DNA of 64,000 nucleotides, taken from contig CM060175.1 in NCBI GenBank assembly GCA_030549775.1, positions 3,286,564 through 3,350,563 of the forward strand. Reading direction: 5' to 3'. The notes beneath the pieces are model-generated. The model ran no database searches, was not told where the DNA came from, and saw nothing but the letters and a program-made list of their open reading frames with translations. Numbering within the stretch: position 1 is the stretch's first letter; each line of letters starts with the position of its first letter. The position numbers and the translations under genes are program-made. Positions 24,861 to 37,332 of the stretch are shown piece by piece. The DNA comes from Tamarix chinensis. Lineage: Eukaryota; Streptophyta; Magnoliopsida; Caryophyllales; Tamaricaceae.

Positions 24861-25885
24861 AATGCACTAAGGATGCAAGTAAAAAACCTCCAAGGCCAGT
24901 CACCTACCAACAACAACTAGTTTAGAGGACCCACAATCCACTAGTAGTACCTAAAGGAGAAACACTATAGGTAAGGTTATGAACTCTCACCCATAGTCAT
25001 AGAGCAATGGTGGTTAAAGATCTATCTTTATGAAGTGTTAAGAAGGACCTTTTTTTTAGATAATTTCACGTGACTAGCTAGACGAAGGCATATCATAATA
25101 TAGAACCCCTTCTCAATGTAATACCAATATTTCCCTTATCTATCTTATCTTAGTTTAATTGAAATGTTTTATAATTATTTACTTTGGTTTTTGTGCTTGC
25201 ATATTTTGCCCTCAAATTAGGCTCATTCCTTTAAAGGGTATTAACACTGCACTTTTGAGGTGAACCTTTAAGGGTAAGTAATACATATTCATATACGCCT
25301 TTAGTTATGTTAATTCACTGCTTAGTAATGATTTGAATATGTGTTAATGTCATAGATGAGAAGTGGTTAGGAAACAATTGAAAATTTCAAGTGTAAGTGT
25401 GTTTACATAAGACTATTCGACTATTTGGGGTAAATACTAGATAATTGATTCATCGTTGGAAAATTTTGAACCCATCACAACTTGTTAACTAGTGTGGAAC
25501 CACTTAGCTATATTGTTTGGCATATTTAAATTTTGTTTTGTTTTTCCTTGGTTTATGATGTAATACTTGTGAAACTTGGAAATGATAATTTTCCTCATTT
25601 ATTAAAACTCTTAGATGCTTGTGATTATTTTATGATGTTTAGATCATTATCTAAATCAATTACCAAGATTTCCCCCAAAAAGCTACCTTTCCCTACCAAA
25701 CCTTAATTATTCACCCAAAGTCAAGTCTCCTACCCTATGATTTCTCTCCTCTAGTGTGAAATAAATGCAACAACAAATATGTTACCCACATATACACCTC
25801 ATTGCCTATACTTTTCCTTCCTTTATGATCATGCCATTTCCCAAAATTTTCCTTTATCTTACTATTACTTATTTTTCATTCATAT
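24861..25885. other. Gene-free interval
   Basis: No long frame, RNA gene or complete element is seen. The sequence near 25660-25885 is pyrimidine-rich and LTR-like, and may belong to an older LTR interrupted at 25886. Confidence 0.35.
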
Positions 25886-26744
25886 TGTAACACCCCCATT
25901 TTTCACCAAACAAAAAATATTTTGATAACATTTATGGAAGTAGAAATATAGAAATATTCCTAAAGAAAAATATGGTTTTACCACAACACCAAACATAGGA
26001 TAGACATCCACTATTCATCTAATGTTAGATATAAGGAACCAAAATGAAAGGAATGGAGTGCGCAAAATAAGTAACATAAAGGTAATATGAGTTAGAGACC
26101 ACATTGAGTCCAAAATGAACTAAAATACATAAAAAGGGTGAATCAATAAATAGAAAAAAATTGGAAAATTAGCTCTCTCAAGAAAAAAAAAAGAATAACC
26201 ACCAGAAGTCCACACTTGGTTGCCCCATGCCTAAAAACATAATAAGTCAACTATTGGCCACCCTCAAAGACCTATACAAGGTCCTCAACTCATAGGATTG
26301 AGTAGGTAACCAAAAAAATGAGCATTTCAGTACATGCGTACTGGGTAAGCTAAGTTATCTAATCATGGGTGTGTGTAATGCACACAAGGTCATGGAGAGA
26401 CATATAGGTTACGTTGGCATACATTGTCAGACTCGTGAAATAATATACCAACTTACGTGTTTTACTAAAATGGAATATTTATCATAGCAACTAATCATGT
26501 GCATAGAAGAAGATAGTATCATACTTAATAATAGACATGGGATTCATGGAATATTATGCTTCATAAAATTCATGAGTCATTGATAGTAACAAATAAATAT
26601 GCATATGGAAAAATAATGGCAAAAAATACTAGAAAAACGCTAAGGTCCATATCACAATGTTATATAAATAAATTAAATATCTATGTTTTCTTTTCTCTCT
26701 TTGAGTAATGGGATAGATTATCTCCCACGGCCTTTCAATATCCA

Positions 26745-26890
26745 TTGAAGTCAAACCAAAAACCAGAGGACAAATAGTTTGGCCAAAGATAAATAAACAA
26801 CCAAAAGACATATAGTTTAGGTGAAGCCAAATAAATCACCACTAGATATAAAGGCTGGTTAAATCCAAATAAACCACCAAGGTGAGCAAT
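26745..26890. repeat. Tandem repeat in LTR, about 50-bp unit, 3 degenerate copies
   Basis: Phrases of the form AAACAACCAAAAGACATATAGTTTAGGTGAAGCC recur three times in shortened or altered form. This corresponds in position to the array at 1350-1480. Confidence 0.5.
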
Positions 26891-27052
26891 CCCTTTAGTA
26901 TTAATACCATCGATTACATCATTAGTATCTATATTAGGAAAGACACTGGTATTGTAACACCCCCAAAATTCACTATTGAAAAATTTCATTAATTAAAAGG
27001 AAATTAGCGGAAGCAAATTAATAAATTGTGAATTTTGGGAGTATTACCGCCA

Positions 27053-27098
27053 CACTTAGTACCAGACCGGTTCACTCATACCGTTCCAGTACTAAGTG
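27053..27098. other. Conserved stem-loop near LTR 3' end
   Basis: Arms CACTTAGTAC and GTACTAAGTG, 26-base loop containing CCGGTTCACTCATACCG. Same position relative to the LTR end as at 6813 and 58196. Confidence 0.7.
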
Positions 27099-27649
27099 CT
27101 AAGGCTAACAGAAAATGAAATACAATTTGCACGAATTTCAACATACTTAAATCAGAGTAGCGTATGAAATGTTTACAAGAATGAAATCCACCCATGGTGG
27201 TTACAGTATCAACATATACATTTAAAACCAGAAATTTCAAAGAGAGAGAGAAAAACCCTAGTAGTTCCGGATGAGACCTTACTCTCTTTCCCGTTGTCCA
27301 CTTGAGTAGCACCTGAAAAGACCTGCAAGGGACACTGCCCATTGAATAGGCAGGGGCCCCACGAATGGAACCCTTCAGTACTACGGTACTGAGTAACCCT
27401 TTAAAGTCTCACTTAAAAGCAGGTCCGCAATGCAACACATGAAACAAGCTACATACATATATAAAATTCACATAATTAACATTCACATAGCATATCAATA
27501 TATCGTTACGAACAATCGGTACTTACTGTCTTAAGCCATGACATAATGTAAACTCAAAACAATCATGCCTTAAGCCATTGTTCCACTATAAGTGATTTGT
27601 ACTTTCCCATAATTTTATTCACTTACATAGCTGGTTTTATTGAGCTCGG

Positions 27650-27890
27650 GACCCCCACTATTATTGCCGATGGACCAGAATATATATGTAGATCATCATC
27701 CAAGGCACAACGCTCCTGGCCACTATTATAACCGATAGACCGGGATATATAAAGAATCATCATCTAGGGCACAACGCTCCTGGCCACCACTATTATAACC
27801 GGTGGACCGGGATATATAAAGAAACATCATCCAGGGTACAACGCTCCTGGCCACTAATATAACCGGTGGACCGGTATTTAATATCATAAT
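27650..27890. repeat. Tandem array, about 65-70-bp unit with CCGGTGGACCGG palindrome
   Basis: Four copies of CACTATTATAACCGGTGGACCGG-like units joined by GATATATAAAG, CATCATC and CACAACGCTCCTGG phrases. Some copies carry point changes in the palindrome. Confidence 0.8.
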
Positions 27891-28544
27891 CATCTGGGCC
27901 CGGTTCATTAATATTCCACTTTCAATAATAGTATCTTTCCTTTCTTTAATCAACACATCAATCATATTTATTTGCCTCGAACGGGAGATCGATAACCCGG
28001 GACACAAAGGTACACCGGTCGTACCGGTGCATATCCGCTACTCAGTACCCTTCAACCACGAACCCAAGGACGCAAAGGTACCCTAGTCGTACTAGTGCTT
28101 AAAGCTAACTCAGTACCCTACCGACAAGGACACCTAATCCATAAGTATGCATACCCCCTAACTAGGTCTGTAGAGCTAGAAAGAGTAAGATATAGGGCCT
28201 GGCTGGGGCACAAAGGCACACCAGCAAATACCAGAATAATCGTGGACTAAACCACGTCCTTAGGGTAGCGACCCCTAAGGAGTCACCATTCCCGATCTCG
28301 AGGTCTTTCACTTTAAGTAATGGTGTCTTAATTAAAGTGATCACGAAAAGCATGATAATCCGATACTTATTCACCTTCAATCGTTCTGATATCATTAATC
28401 GTTTCTTATTCAGATGATTAATCAGGATATCATAGAGAAACCATTAAGGCCGTACTAATTATCAAATACTCTTACTTGGCTGACCAGCATTATTTGAATC
28501 ATATTATAATGTTCCACCATCTCAAAGACATGTTAGGTGCAAAT

Positions 28545-29690
28545 TACTCATTTGCCCTTTACTTATATAATTGTTAAGTATCCATTCCTTACTTGCCAAA
28601 TTACCATATTACCCCTTTAGGTTTCATAATTACCAAATTACCCCTTGTCCAATTTAGATTACCAAATTATCCCCTACACTTTTTAGATCGCCATTCACCC
28701 CTCATAATTGCTACACTTATCATACTTCCCATTTGGTTGATTAGATTACCAAATCGCCCTTCTCCTTTGCTATAATTACTAAATTGCCCTTGAGTTGGGT
28801 AAATTACTAAATTACCCTCCTTCATTATCATGATTACTATTTTGCCCCTTTAGTTGGTTAAATAATTGTCACTTTACCCTTTAATCGGCTAAATTACCAA
28901 ATTGCCCCTTTAGTTGGATAAATTACCAAATTGCCCTTCCCTTTTATCATAATTACCATTTTACCCCTTAACCATTATAACTGCCATTTTACCTTTTCCA
29001 ATTATTATAAATACCATTTTAACCTTGTACATAATTACAATTATCAATTTTCCCTTCTTTATAATTATAATTACTAATTTACCCTTCTCAATTATTAACA
29101 TTACCATTATGCCCTTTAGTTAGTTAATTTACCTAATTACCCTTCTCTAATATCATACATTCACACTTATCCAATTACCCATCGATAATCATAATTCAAT
29201 TACTAAATTATCTTTAGTCGTTATCATAATTACCAAGTTACCCCTTACTCCCAAATTACCATATTATCCTTTTATTTACAAAATTACCACAATACCCTTC
29301 TTACTTATAAAATTATCATAACCCTCTTTTTACTTTATAGATTACTATTTTACCCTTTTTCATCCAAAATTACCCTCTTTATCCTTCCTTACATAATTAC
29401 CATTTTGCCCTTCTTTTCCAAATTACCATATTACCATTTTACTCCCAAACTTACCATAATACCCCTTACTTATGAAATTACCATTTCCCCATTCACTTGT
29501 AAAATTACTATATTACCATTTACTTATAAAATTACCATATTGCCACTTACGTATAAAATTACAATTTTACCCCTCTTCCTCCAAAATTACCATAATGCCC
29601 CTTTACTTGAAAAGTTACCATATTTTCCTTTTCTCATAAAATTACAATCATACCCCTAACTTATATAATTACTACAATACCCTTAGACAA
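28545..29690. repeat. Degenerate array of AATTACCAAATTRCCCYTT-type units
   Basis: About 1.1 kb in which short phrases of the form AATTACCAAATTACCCTTT recur at roughly 18-35 bp spacing, many dozens of times, with variation in the linking bases. The same array, clearly homologous, is at 59935-60950 in another LTR copy. No coding capacity: the open frames inside are repeats of the same residues. Confidence 0.85.
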
Positions 29691-32600
29691 TAATAATACA
29701 CATGCATTAGCAACATAATACATCATAGACAAGCATTTAGTATTTCCATCAATAATCAACTCCTTCCTCAATTATCATACCTGCACATGGCACAAAATCT
29801 ATCATGCATTTCCCTTTTTCTTTCAATTAATGTAAACAACCATTTATATATCATGCTTGGCTCACAAAACATACATAAAATCATAATAAAATTCCTAATG
29901 TGCTAGCATAAATTTCCATGCATTTAAGGGAAGTTTAACAATTACCATAATCCCGCAAAACTCAACCTTACCGGTATCCCGATTAAGGATTCAAGCTTAA
30001 ATAGCAACTCAACACCTAAAATAATATCAATCATTATTATGTTAGAAATAAGAATTTAAAAAGGATAAGACTTTATCAAAATTTATTTAATAATAGAACA
30101 CTTTAATTAATTATTAATATACCTCAAAAATTTTCCAAATAAGATACAACACAAAGGGGGAGCTCACGCTACATGAGCAGCGTGAGTGTCATGCATAAAT
30201 GAGAGGGGAAAAGGCTCGAAGAGGGGTGAAGGAAGAAAAATAAGCCATTTTTGGGTTGTGGTCTTTGGGCTAAAAAAGAGGGTAGTTGGGGGAGGTTCTA
30301 AGGCAAAGGAACGGTGCATGAGTGAAGAGGGGGTGCAGGTGGTGGCTAGGGATGGTTTCACGGTGGAGGAAGACGGTGGAGACGGCGGCGGCGAGGCGGC
30401 AAAGTTGGCTGCTGAGGTGGAGGGGTTGAGAAGGAAGGAAAAGATGAGGGGAAAATGAAGGGTTAATGGGGCTGTTTCCGGCAAACCAATGCATGGCGGT
30501 GGTAGAGGGGTTGCAGGGTGTCGAAAGGTGGGTTGGGTGGCGGCAGAGGTGGTCGGACGGCGGCGAACGGCAGCATTACAGGTGGGCTGTCGAGAAGGGT
30601 GAAAAACAGGGAGAAAAAAGAAGAAGGGAGGAAGAGGGATGCGGGATGGATATTGGGGCGGTGCAAGGTGGTAGTAGAAGGGTGCAGGAGGCGGTTTAGG
30701 GGCTGGGTGCAGCGGTCGGAGTAGCGGAGGGCGGCGGCGCATGAAATGAAGGGGAGAAGATGGAGGGGAGGAAAAAGAGGGAAGAAGATCAGGGGAGAGA
30801 GATGAGGCTCGAAATGGGGCATGAGAGATGAAAAAATAGAAGAGGGAGAAGAGAGAGGGAGAGGCAGGGTGGAGGGCAACAGCTGCAGGCGGTCGGGCAG
30901 CAGCGGACATGTCGGGCTGCTGTTGATGCCTGGGATGAAGAAGAAGGAAGAAGGGAGGCTGCGGGCGGCCGGTCGGGGAAAGGATGGAAAAAGGTTGGCC
31001 GGTCGGTCCAGGGGGGAAAGAAAGAAAAGAAAAAAAAAGAAAAAAAAAAGGAGGTCGGTCATGTCAGGCGCGCGGGAGAGAGGGAGAGGTGGGTCGAGGC
31101 CCACTGCGTGGGGAAGGGGTGGCCTGGGTGTGGCGGCCCGAGGGAAGAGAAAAGGAAAAAGAAAGGAAGAAAGAGGAAAAATGGAAAAAGGGCAAAAAGC
31201 GAAATGAGAAAATAGGAAAAATAAAATAAATTAATTTATAAAATCATAAATGTAATATTCTTGATAAATTATTTAATTTAATAATTTAATTCATTATAAT
31301 CTAATATATTAATTTAAAAAAGGATAAGGTTAGTAAATTATTAGTTTGAAAAATTATTTAAATAAAATAATATGGTAAATAGAAAAATATTTATTTTAAA
31401 TTTATTAAATACTCTTACCCGAATTTACGTACTCTAAAATCCATAAAATAATTAAAATAAATAATTTTAAAAGCAAATATTATTTTAAATAAAAATTATT
31501 TATTAAAATATAGGTTTTTGAAATGTTTGGGGGATTACAGGTATAAACTAGGATCTTAGTCAAATACACTTGAATGTAAATACCATAAACACCCGAATGC
31601 AGACTAACTCTCGATAGCTTATTAAAAATAAGATAATCAAGACCCTCATAGTGCTCCATGATCTTCCACTTTAAGTTATTAATGTTTTATTAACCAAATA
31701 TATGCCAAACAAGGTCTACATACCCTACTAATACCACCACAATCACATAATCATTCTGAGTTATCCACCATAATCCTTTAAGGGTACTTAGTGGTGATAT
31801 TAACAAGACTTGATCAATTTGATCCACCAATTGAGTAAATTAATTCATGCCAAGAAGTAAAGCTCCATCATCCAATATTCATACCATAACATATTATCAA
31901 GTCTCAAAAAATTACAAGGTAAAAAAGGAGGTAAATAAAACATTCTGGCTAAAATAGATAGATTAGTTTAGCACAACCAAACCCTATCTTCCTTGTCAAA
32001 ACTAATTGATTGGTTTGTCAAACCAATTGGTTGAATTAGAAACTAGTTAATTACTTTAGTCAACCAATTAATGGACTAATACTGAGACCAACCCACAACT
32101 TGCCATAAGAAAACATGTTGATCAATTAGGCTAATTGTTTCACTATTCTAAGACCAATTATTTTATTCCCACCAAACCAATAGATGGGTTAAAACCAATA
32201 CCAAAAAAATTACCACAAACAAACCAATATTGGTTTAACTAACTGTTTGCCTACTCTAAGGATTAGTTGATTAGTTCGATCAAACTAGTAAATCAATTTT
32301 CTCAAAACAACATGCAAATGCATCCCCCTATATGATTCATACCACAACTACAAACCATATCAACTTCATATAATTAGACTTCACAAAAAATAATCTTAAA
32401 CATGTAAACTCCTAAATCATGCCATATTTTCAAAGAATCATAAAATTTTCGTGCATAAAATTCACATTCTCTCAAAATAACAAAGTTTAAGGCATGAATC
32501 ACCATAGTACCACTATTATCATGTAGTCACATGAAAAATCAAAATTCCCAAACTATACTAACTGAAATGCTCATTCACTCTACACCTCAAGGTAAAAATG

Positions 32601-33774
32601 GCTTACTTATTGATGATTAGGAAAAAAGCACACCAGGTAGGGAAATTTTTTTTTTGAAAATCCCAACCTTGAACACCTTAAAAGAAAGATTAAAATATAG
32701 AAGTTTCTCCTTAAAATCATATAAAACCAAACAAAACATGTGATTAGGAAAAATAGAAGATACTACCTCACCAAAGTGGACATCAAGGAAAAAAACTAAT
32801 CCCTCAATCTTTCCCTAAATGTAATCCTATATTGTTTAATAGTGAAATAAGAAATAGTTATAAGAATTATTAAAAGAGGTGAAGAAGATTAGAAATGAGG
32901 AATACAAAGGAGAAAAGAGTGGAGACACAAAGGAAGGAAATCATAGTGGTTTTGGTGGCTAAGAAAAAAATGAGAGTCATGTATGCTAATATACCTACAA
33001 TCTAATAAGTAAAGAAGGGGAAAGATTCACCTCATCAATAACCTAATTCTTTCACTTGAATATTGGTAAATCTAGGGGTGAAATTTCAAGATATGATAGC
33101 CTTTTCCCATGGATCACATGGTGATGGATGAAACATTTTAGGATAATATACCTTAGAGAAATCCAAGCATAATAAAGGAAAAGGGATAGAAAGGCATAGA
33201 AAACAATCACTAGATGTTGTAGAGATTTTTTTAGAAAGAAATTGTTCATCTAGACCTGCATAGAAGAGAGGGAAGAATGAGACGAAGTGTGAGGTCATCA
33301 TTCTCCTTTTTGTCAACTTTGGTCCATGAATCCTATAGAGAAGGGTAAAGTCTCAGATTAATGGTTAAAAATTATCAAATTCCATTTAGAACTAATTTAG
33401 ATATTGATTTTCATGATTCCAGATTGTTAGAAGAATTTTTCCAACAAAATATGAAAAGTACATAGGTCAGGAAAATTGGTTGATCGGTTTGGTACATTCA
33501 TTGATTAGTTTCCACTAGTTAACTAGTTTCTAAGACCATTCATTCAGTTAACATAAAGCAAAAATCCTGATTGAACATGATAAACCATTTAATTAGTTCA
33601 TAGAACCAATCAACTAATGTGCCCTAAAATCATTATCTTCCTTATTTTACAAACTTTTCCAAACCCTCTCAAATAAAATCCAAATTATATATCCAAACCA
33701 ATATCACAAATCATCTAATCATCATCAACACATAAATTTTCACACATTATAGGCTAAATTTATAGGTCATTACA

Positions 33775-34403
33775 CAATTATTGTGTAAGTGAAACATTAT
33801 CTCATTTTCTCTTTACTAATTAAAACACCCTAATATCTAATATATATATTTTTGGGTTCTTATCACAAGCTCTCCTTATTTTATCTCTTTCATTATTATC
33901 TTTTATAAAATTTTCATAAGTGTTGAGGAAGTATTTTTATTTCATTTATTTTCCTCACTAAAGCCCTAATACAATACTCTTCTTCATTATTCTCACTCTC
34001 CTTCTTTCTAAATCCTCTAGCTTAGTTCACTAGTGATTTTTCCAAGGGAAGGTGAATTCATTTTTATTGATGGTAAAGGATTCATAAATTTTACTTTTAT
34101 TATCTCTTTTTCTCCATGGTGTTGAAGTAGGCATAATTAGAAGGTACTCTTTTCTCTTTCTATGCTTTGATTGAGACTATGGTGAAGCTTATATTCACTT
34201 TGAAATATGTATTGTGCTTGTAGTATGAAAGGTGCAAGGCTTTTTTTTAGTGTTTGTATTGTATGTATATTTGCTAGTATGTTAGTTCTAAAACATGAGG
34301 AGCATGATTTAGTGTTAAACATAAAGCATATATTAAGTTCCATAAATATTGGAAAATTATTGGATTATATGTGTGTGGCTTGGTTATTACATTAATGTAT
34401 TAC
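33775..34403. other. Gene-free, LTR-like interval
   Basis: A pyrimidine-rich stretch (33850-34110) like the transcribed part of plant LTRs. No ends or target duplication could be fixed. Confidence 0.3.
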
Positions 34404-35124
34404 TATGACGCTCACTTTTACCAACAAAGATATTGTTTTGAAAAGAGTAGCACGAAAGTAAAGTTAAAAAAAGGAGGGTGAAACTACCTCAACTAACATC
34501 AAGAGAAGTGTAATCACTACTTAACTTATCTTAGGTCCAAGGATATTAGCAAGTGAACAAAACATTTATAGTCATAAGACATAAGCATATCTCTCTTAAG
34601 GAGAGTGTCAAAACATTACCTAGCTATTGAAGTATTATATTACACCACATCTATATTTATGCATAATTATTAAGCAAAGAGTTTAAATGGTCGGAGAGCA
34701 TAAAACATTTCCCACCAAAGAGTAAAAAAATAGCTAGGTGCTAATTATCTTATATCTTGTGCTATATCACTCCCCATCATGCTGATCTCATTGATCATCC
34801 CTAGAGAGCTTGTTATCATAATCATCATTGAATAAGGATATAAAACCCTACACATCATATATGTCATCTACCTATTTGAATTGAGTGATGACCATGAAAT
34901 TGACATTTTAGCACTTGTTTACTAGAAAAATTAAACTACTACACAAAATTGTAGATAATATGGAACATAATATAGCCAATGGCTAAGGAATGACATGATA
35001 TAAAATTATAGTAGAGTATGTAAGCATGGAATGGTTGTAATATGTTATACCTCATGTAACTCAAGTATGAATATCTCATTTTATTTTCAACCCATAACAT
35101 AATCACATGACTCTAATTACCAAA

Positions 35125-35445
35125 TCCATAAGGGTATTTATTTGTTGAAACACCAGACCTTAATGAACATCAAACCTGAGAGGCTTTCAAAAAGGGAATA
35201 CAAAATCCACCTTACTTGGTTTATTTCCATATCCAAAGAGAATTTAATTAGTGAAACCCCATTCCTTAATGAACATCATACCTAATAGATTTTCAAAGGG
35301 GATACAACGCCCACATTATTTAGTTTAATGATATATCCAAATGGATGTTTAATTGGTGAAACCCCACACCTCAATAAACATTAGAGCCAAGAGGCTTTCA
35401 AAGAGGATACAATACGGACCTTACTTGGTTTATTTCCATAAAAAT
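35125..35445. repeat. Tandem repeat, about 100-bp unit, 3 copies
   Basis: Each copy holds a GTGAAACCCC-like phrase, AATGAACATCA, GAGGCTTTCAAA and TTACTTGGTTTATTTCCATA. It is followed (35450-35620) by a second array of about 55 bp with ATTATATTGTG and ACACAACGATATT-like phrases. Confidence 0.75.
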
Positions 35446-36661
35446 ATTATGTTGTGCTTAAAGATCAATACACAATGATATTTCATTAGATTGTGTTTGA
35501 TGTTTAACACACAACGATATTAAATTATATTGTGGTAAAAGATCAATGTGTAAAAATATTTAATTATATTGTGTTTAACATTCAACATGCAAAAATATTT
35601 GATTGTGCTTATTTGTGTGCTTGAAACTAGCAAAAAACAAGAACCACAAAGAATAGAACTCTTAGAGTACCAAGCTAACATAGCTTGATAAATAGCACAT
35701 TATTTAAATCCTTAAGATCATTATTTCCATTTTAAAAGGGTTAAGTTATGCTTCATTTGAGTGAAAACAACAAATAGATTTGTGTTTATAATCTCTAAAT
35801 GATGTTTTTGTCATTCTCATAAAGATCCACTATTTCTAAGAAAAAGAAAAAAACTCAAAGATCAAGTTAAGGTCAAAGTCTAAGTTGTGGTCAAAAGTCA
35901 AGAGTTTACTACTACTATTCATAAATGCCAAATGTTACCATTTTAAGGATATTTTGACCTTTTATGATTAATCCTATTTATATGATTAATGATTTGATTA
36001 ATTCATGATTAAAAATTCATTAAAATTATCACGAGAATTACAAAATAAACAATAAAACTTAGTACATCTTTAATGAATAGTGCTCTATGAATAAAATCAC
36101 AACTTGCCTAACTCTTTAATCTTTAATAACTTTATGTCATATTTTATATCAAATTTTACCTAAAATTAAAACCAAATAACATGTTATCCCTTAATTAAAC
36201 CAAAATAAATTCTAACACAAAATCAAAACTCAAATTGTGGCTTTTAAATCTTCAAAATCAAAATAAATTTGTGCACTAGCATAAGGATAATCATAACTCT
36301 TTTGATTATTAACATTTTTGAGATCCAAAAATTGTGTTGGAAAGTAGACACGTAAATATTTACTTTGGTACCAAATAATTATCACAAAAGTTATCTAATA
36401 AATATAAATTTAACTTAAGATTTGACCCAAATTTGCAAGCCTATAAATACTCTATTTCATGCTTCCTATACTTAAAACGAAAATCCAACCTCCAATTATA
36501 AATATGATTAACATGTTATTTACTTCATAAATTCATGATCTACAATCCAAACCTATGAATCAAAAACTCCACTCATATTAAATTAAATAAAATCATACTT
36601 AAAAGTGAGTAAGATTAATCTTACTTGATCGAACAAATTTAATAACAAGAAAAGAGACATG

Positions 36662-36664
36662 TGC

Positions 36665-36708
<44 letters not shown>
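36662..36708. repeat. GT then GA microsatellite
   Basis: A GT run followed directly by a GA run of about 28 bp. Confidence 0.9.
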
Positions 36709-36709
<1 letters not shown>

Positions 36710-37332
36710 TGATTAATCAATCTAATATCTCAAACACACCTATCCAAAAATCAAGATAAAAACATTATGTTAAGTAATAAGATCATGAGATAAAAAGAAG
36801 AGAAAAGGAAAGGATTCAACTAGAGTTATGTTGAATATGGATGATGGTGATCTTTAAGGTTCATCAATGGAGGTTAGAGATGAAGAAAAGGGGGGAAATT
36901 TTCATAGCTATGTTTTCAAATAATCGAGAGTTGGATCATGATGGAAACTAGTTAGAAAATCAAGATGGAGTAAAAGGGGATTTATCTTGGCTTGTTATGA
37001 TTAACTATAATAACTAGATGGACATATAAGGGGGTATATGCCATTAGTATGCAATGAAAATAGGGAAGGCTGTGGTGTGTTGAAGGGGATGAATGGACAT
37101 GGAGAGAAAACCAAATGGAATATAGGTTAATAGGGTGAATGGGTATGATAAATTAGATAAATGCAATGATTTAGGGAATCCTAATCAATACTATCACATG
37201 GTATTATGCCACATGTAGGGGGCGTGTGTATGGTGGTGATGATTTTAGCTAGAATGGATGGCTATGATTAGTTCTTGAGGGATGTAGAGGGATATTATTA
37301 CATCTTAGAAGAGTAAAATGGGGGATGTTACA

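Larger units (their letters stand above)
26953..31539 (-). mobile_element. Solo LTR, 4,587 bp, TSD GGTAT
   Basis: Starts TGTAACACCCCC, ends GGGGGATTACA, and is flanked on both sides by GGTAT (26948-26952 and 31540-31544). It contains, from left to right, the terminal palindrome, the stem-loop at 27053-27098, a CCGGT-palindrome array (27650-27890), a 1.1-kb TTACC-rich array, and a G/A-rich block (30160-31210, C/T-rich on the minus strand) that equals the promoter block of the 8736-13197 LTR. I could not find a TATA box in this copy. Open frames of up to 248 codons in the G/C-rich block, on both strands, have no domain and look like composition artefacts. Confidence 0.85.
25886..33774 (-). mobile_element. 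Minus-strand LTR (about 3.3 kb own length) split by a solo LTR
   Basis: The left edge TGTAACACCCCC and right edge GGTCATTACA are the expected ends of this LTR group. It is interrupted at 26953-31544. Removing the insertion leaves 1,067 + 2,230 bp in the same block order as the solo LTR at 293-3832. That order includes a GAGTAGGTAACC / GTACTGGGTAAGCTAAG stretch at about 26300-26350, a tandem zone at 26750-26890, and CAATTGGTT-rich sequence at 31990-32290. The flanks CATAT (25881-25885) and CAATT (33775-33779) agree only partly, so the target duplication is not secure. Confidence 0.65.
34404..37332 (-). mobile_element. Probable decayed minus-strand LTR
   Basis: The left end (TATGACGCTCACTTTTACC) resembles the LTR end TGTAACACCCCCATTTTTCACC at 25886 with several changes. 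The right end reads GGGGGATGTTACA. The block order (a GAGTGATGACC / ACTTGTTTACTAG stretch near 34880-34930, a tandem zone, then AT-rich, then a purine-rich zone) matches the other LTRs. No matching target duplication was found and the left end is uncertain. Confidence 0.4.

Noticed and set aside
29405..29659. 84-codon open frame with repeated ITILPLTYK-like phrases
   Set aside because: Translation of the TTACC tandem array; the peptide repeat just mirrors the DNA repeat.
28545..29690. Possible CRISPR-like or satellite array
   Set aside because: Units are degenerate, spacing is irregular, there are no unique spacers, and the array is within a eukaryotic LTR.
30164..31229. Open frames of 213 and 248 codons on the minus strand and others on the plus strand
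   Set aside because: Same LTR promoter-like block. Ser/Pro/Leu-rich low-complexity products with no domain, overlapping one another.
34404..34408. Target duplication for the LTR ending at 37332
   Set aside because: The bases after 37332 (CAAAT) do not match the bases before any plausible left end, so no duplication is claimed.
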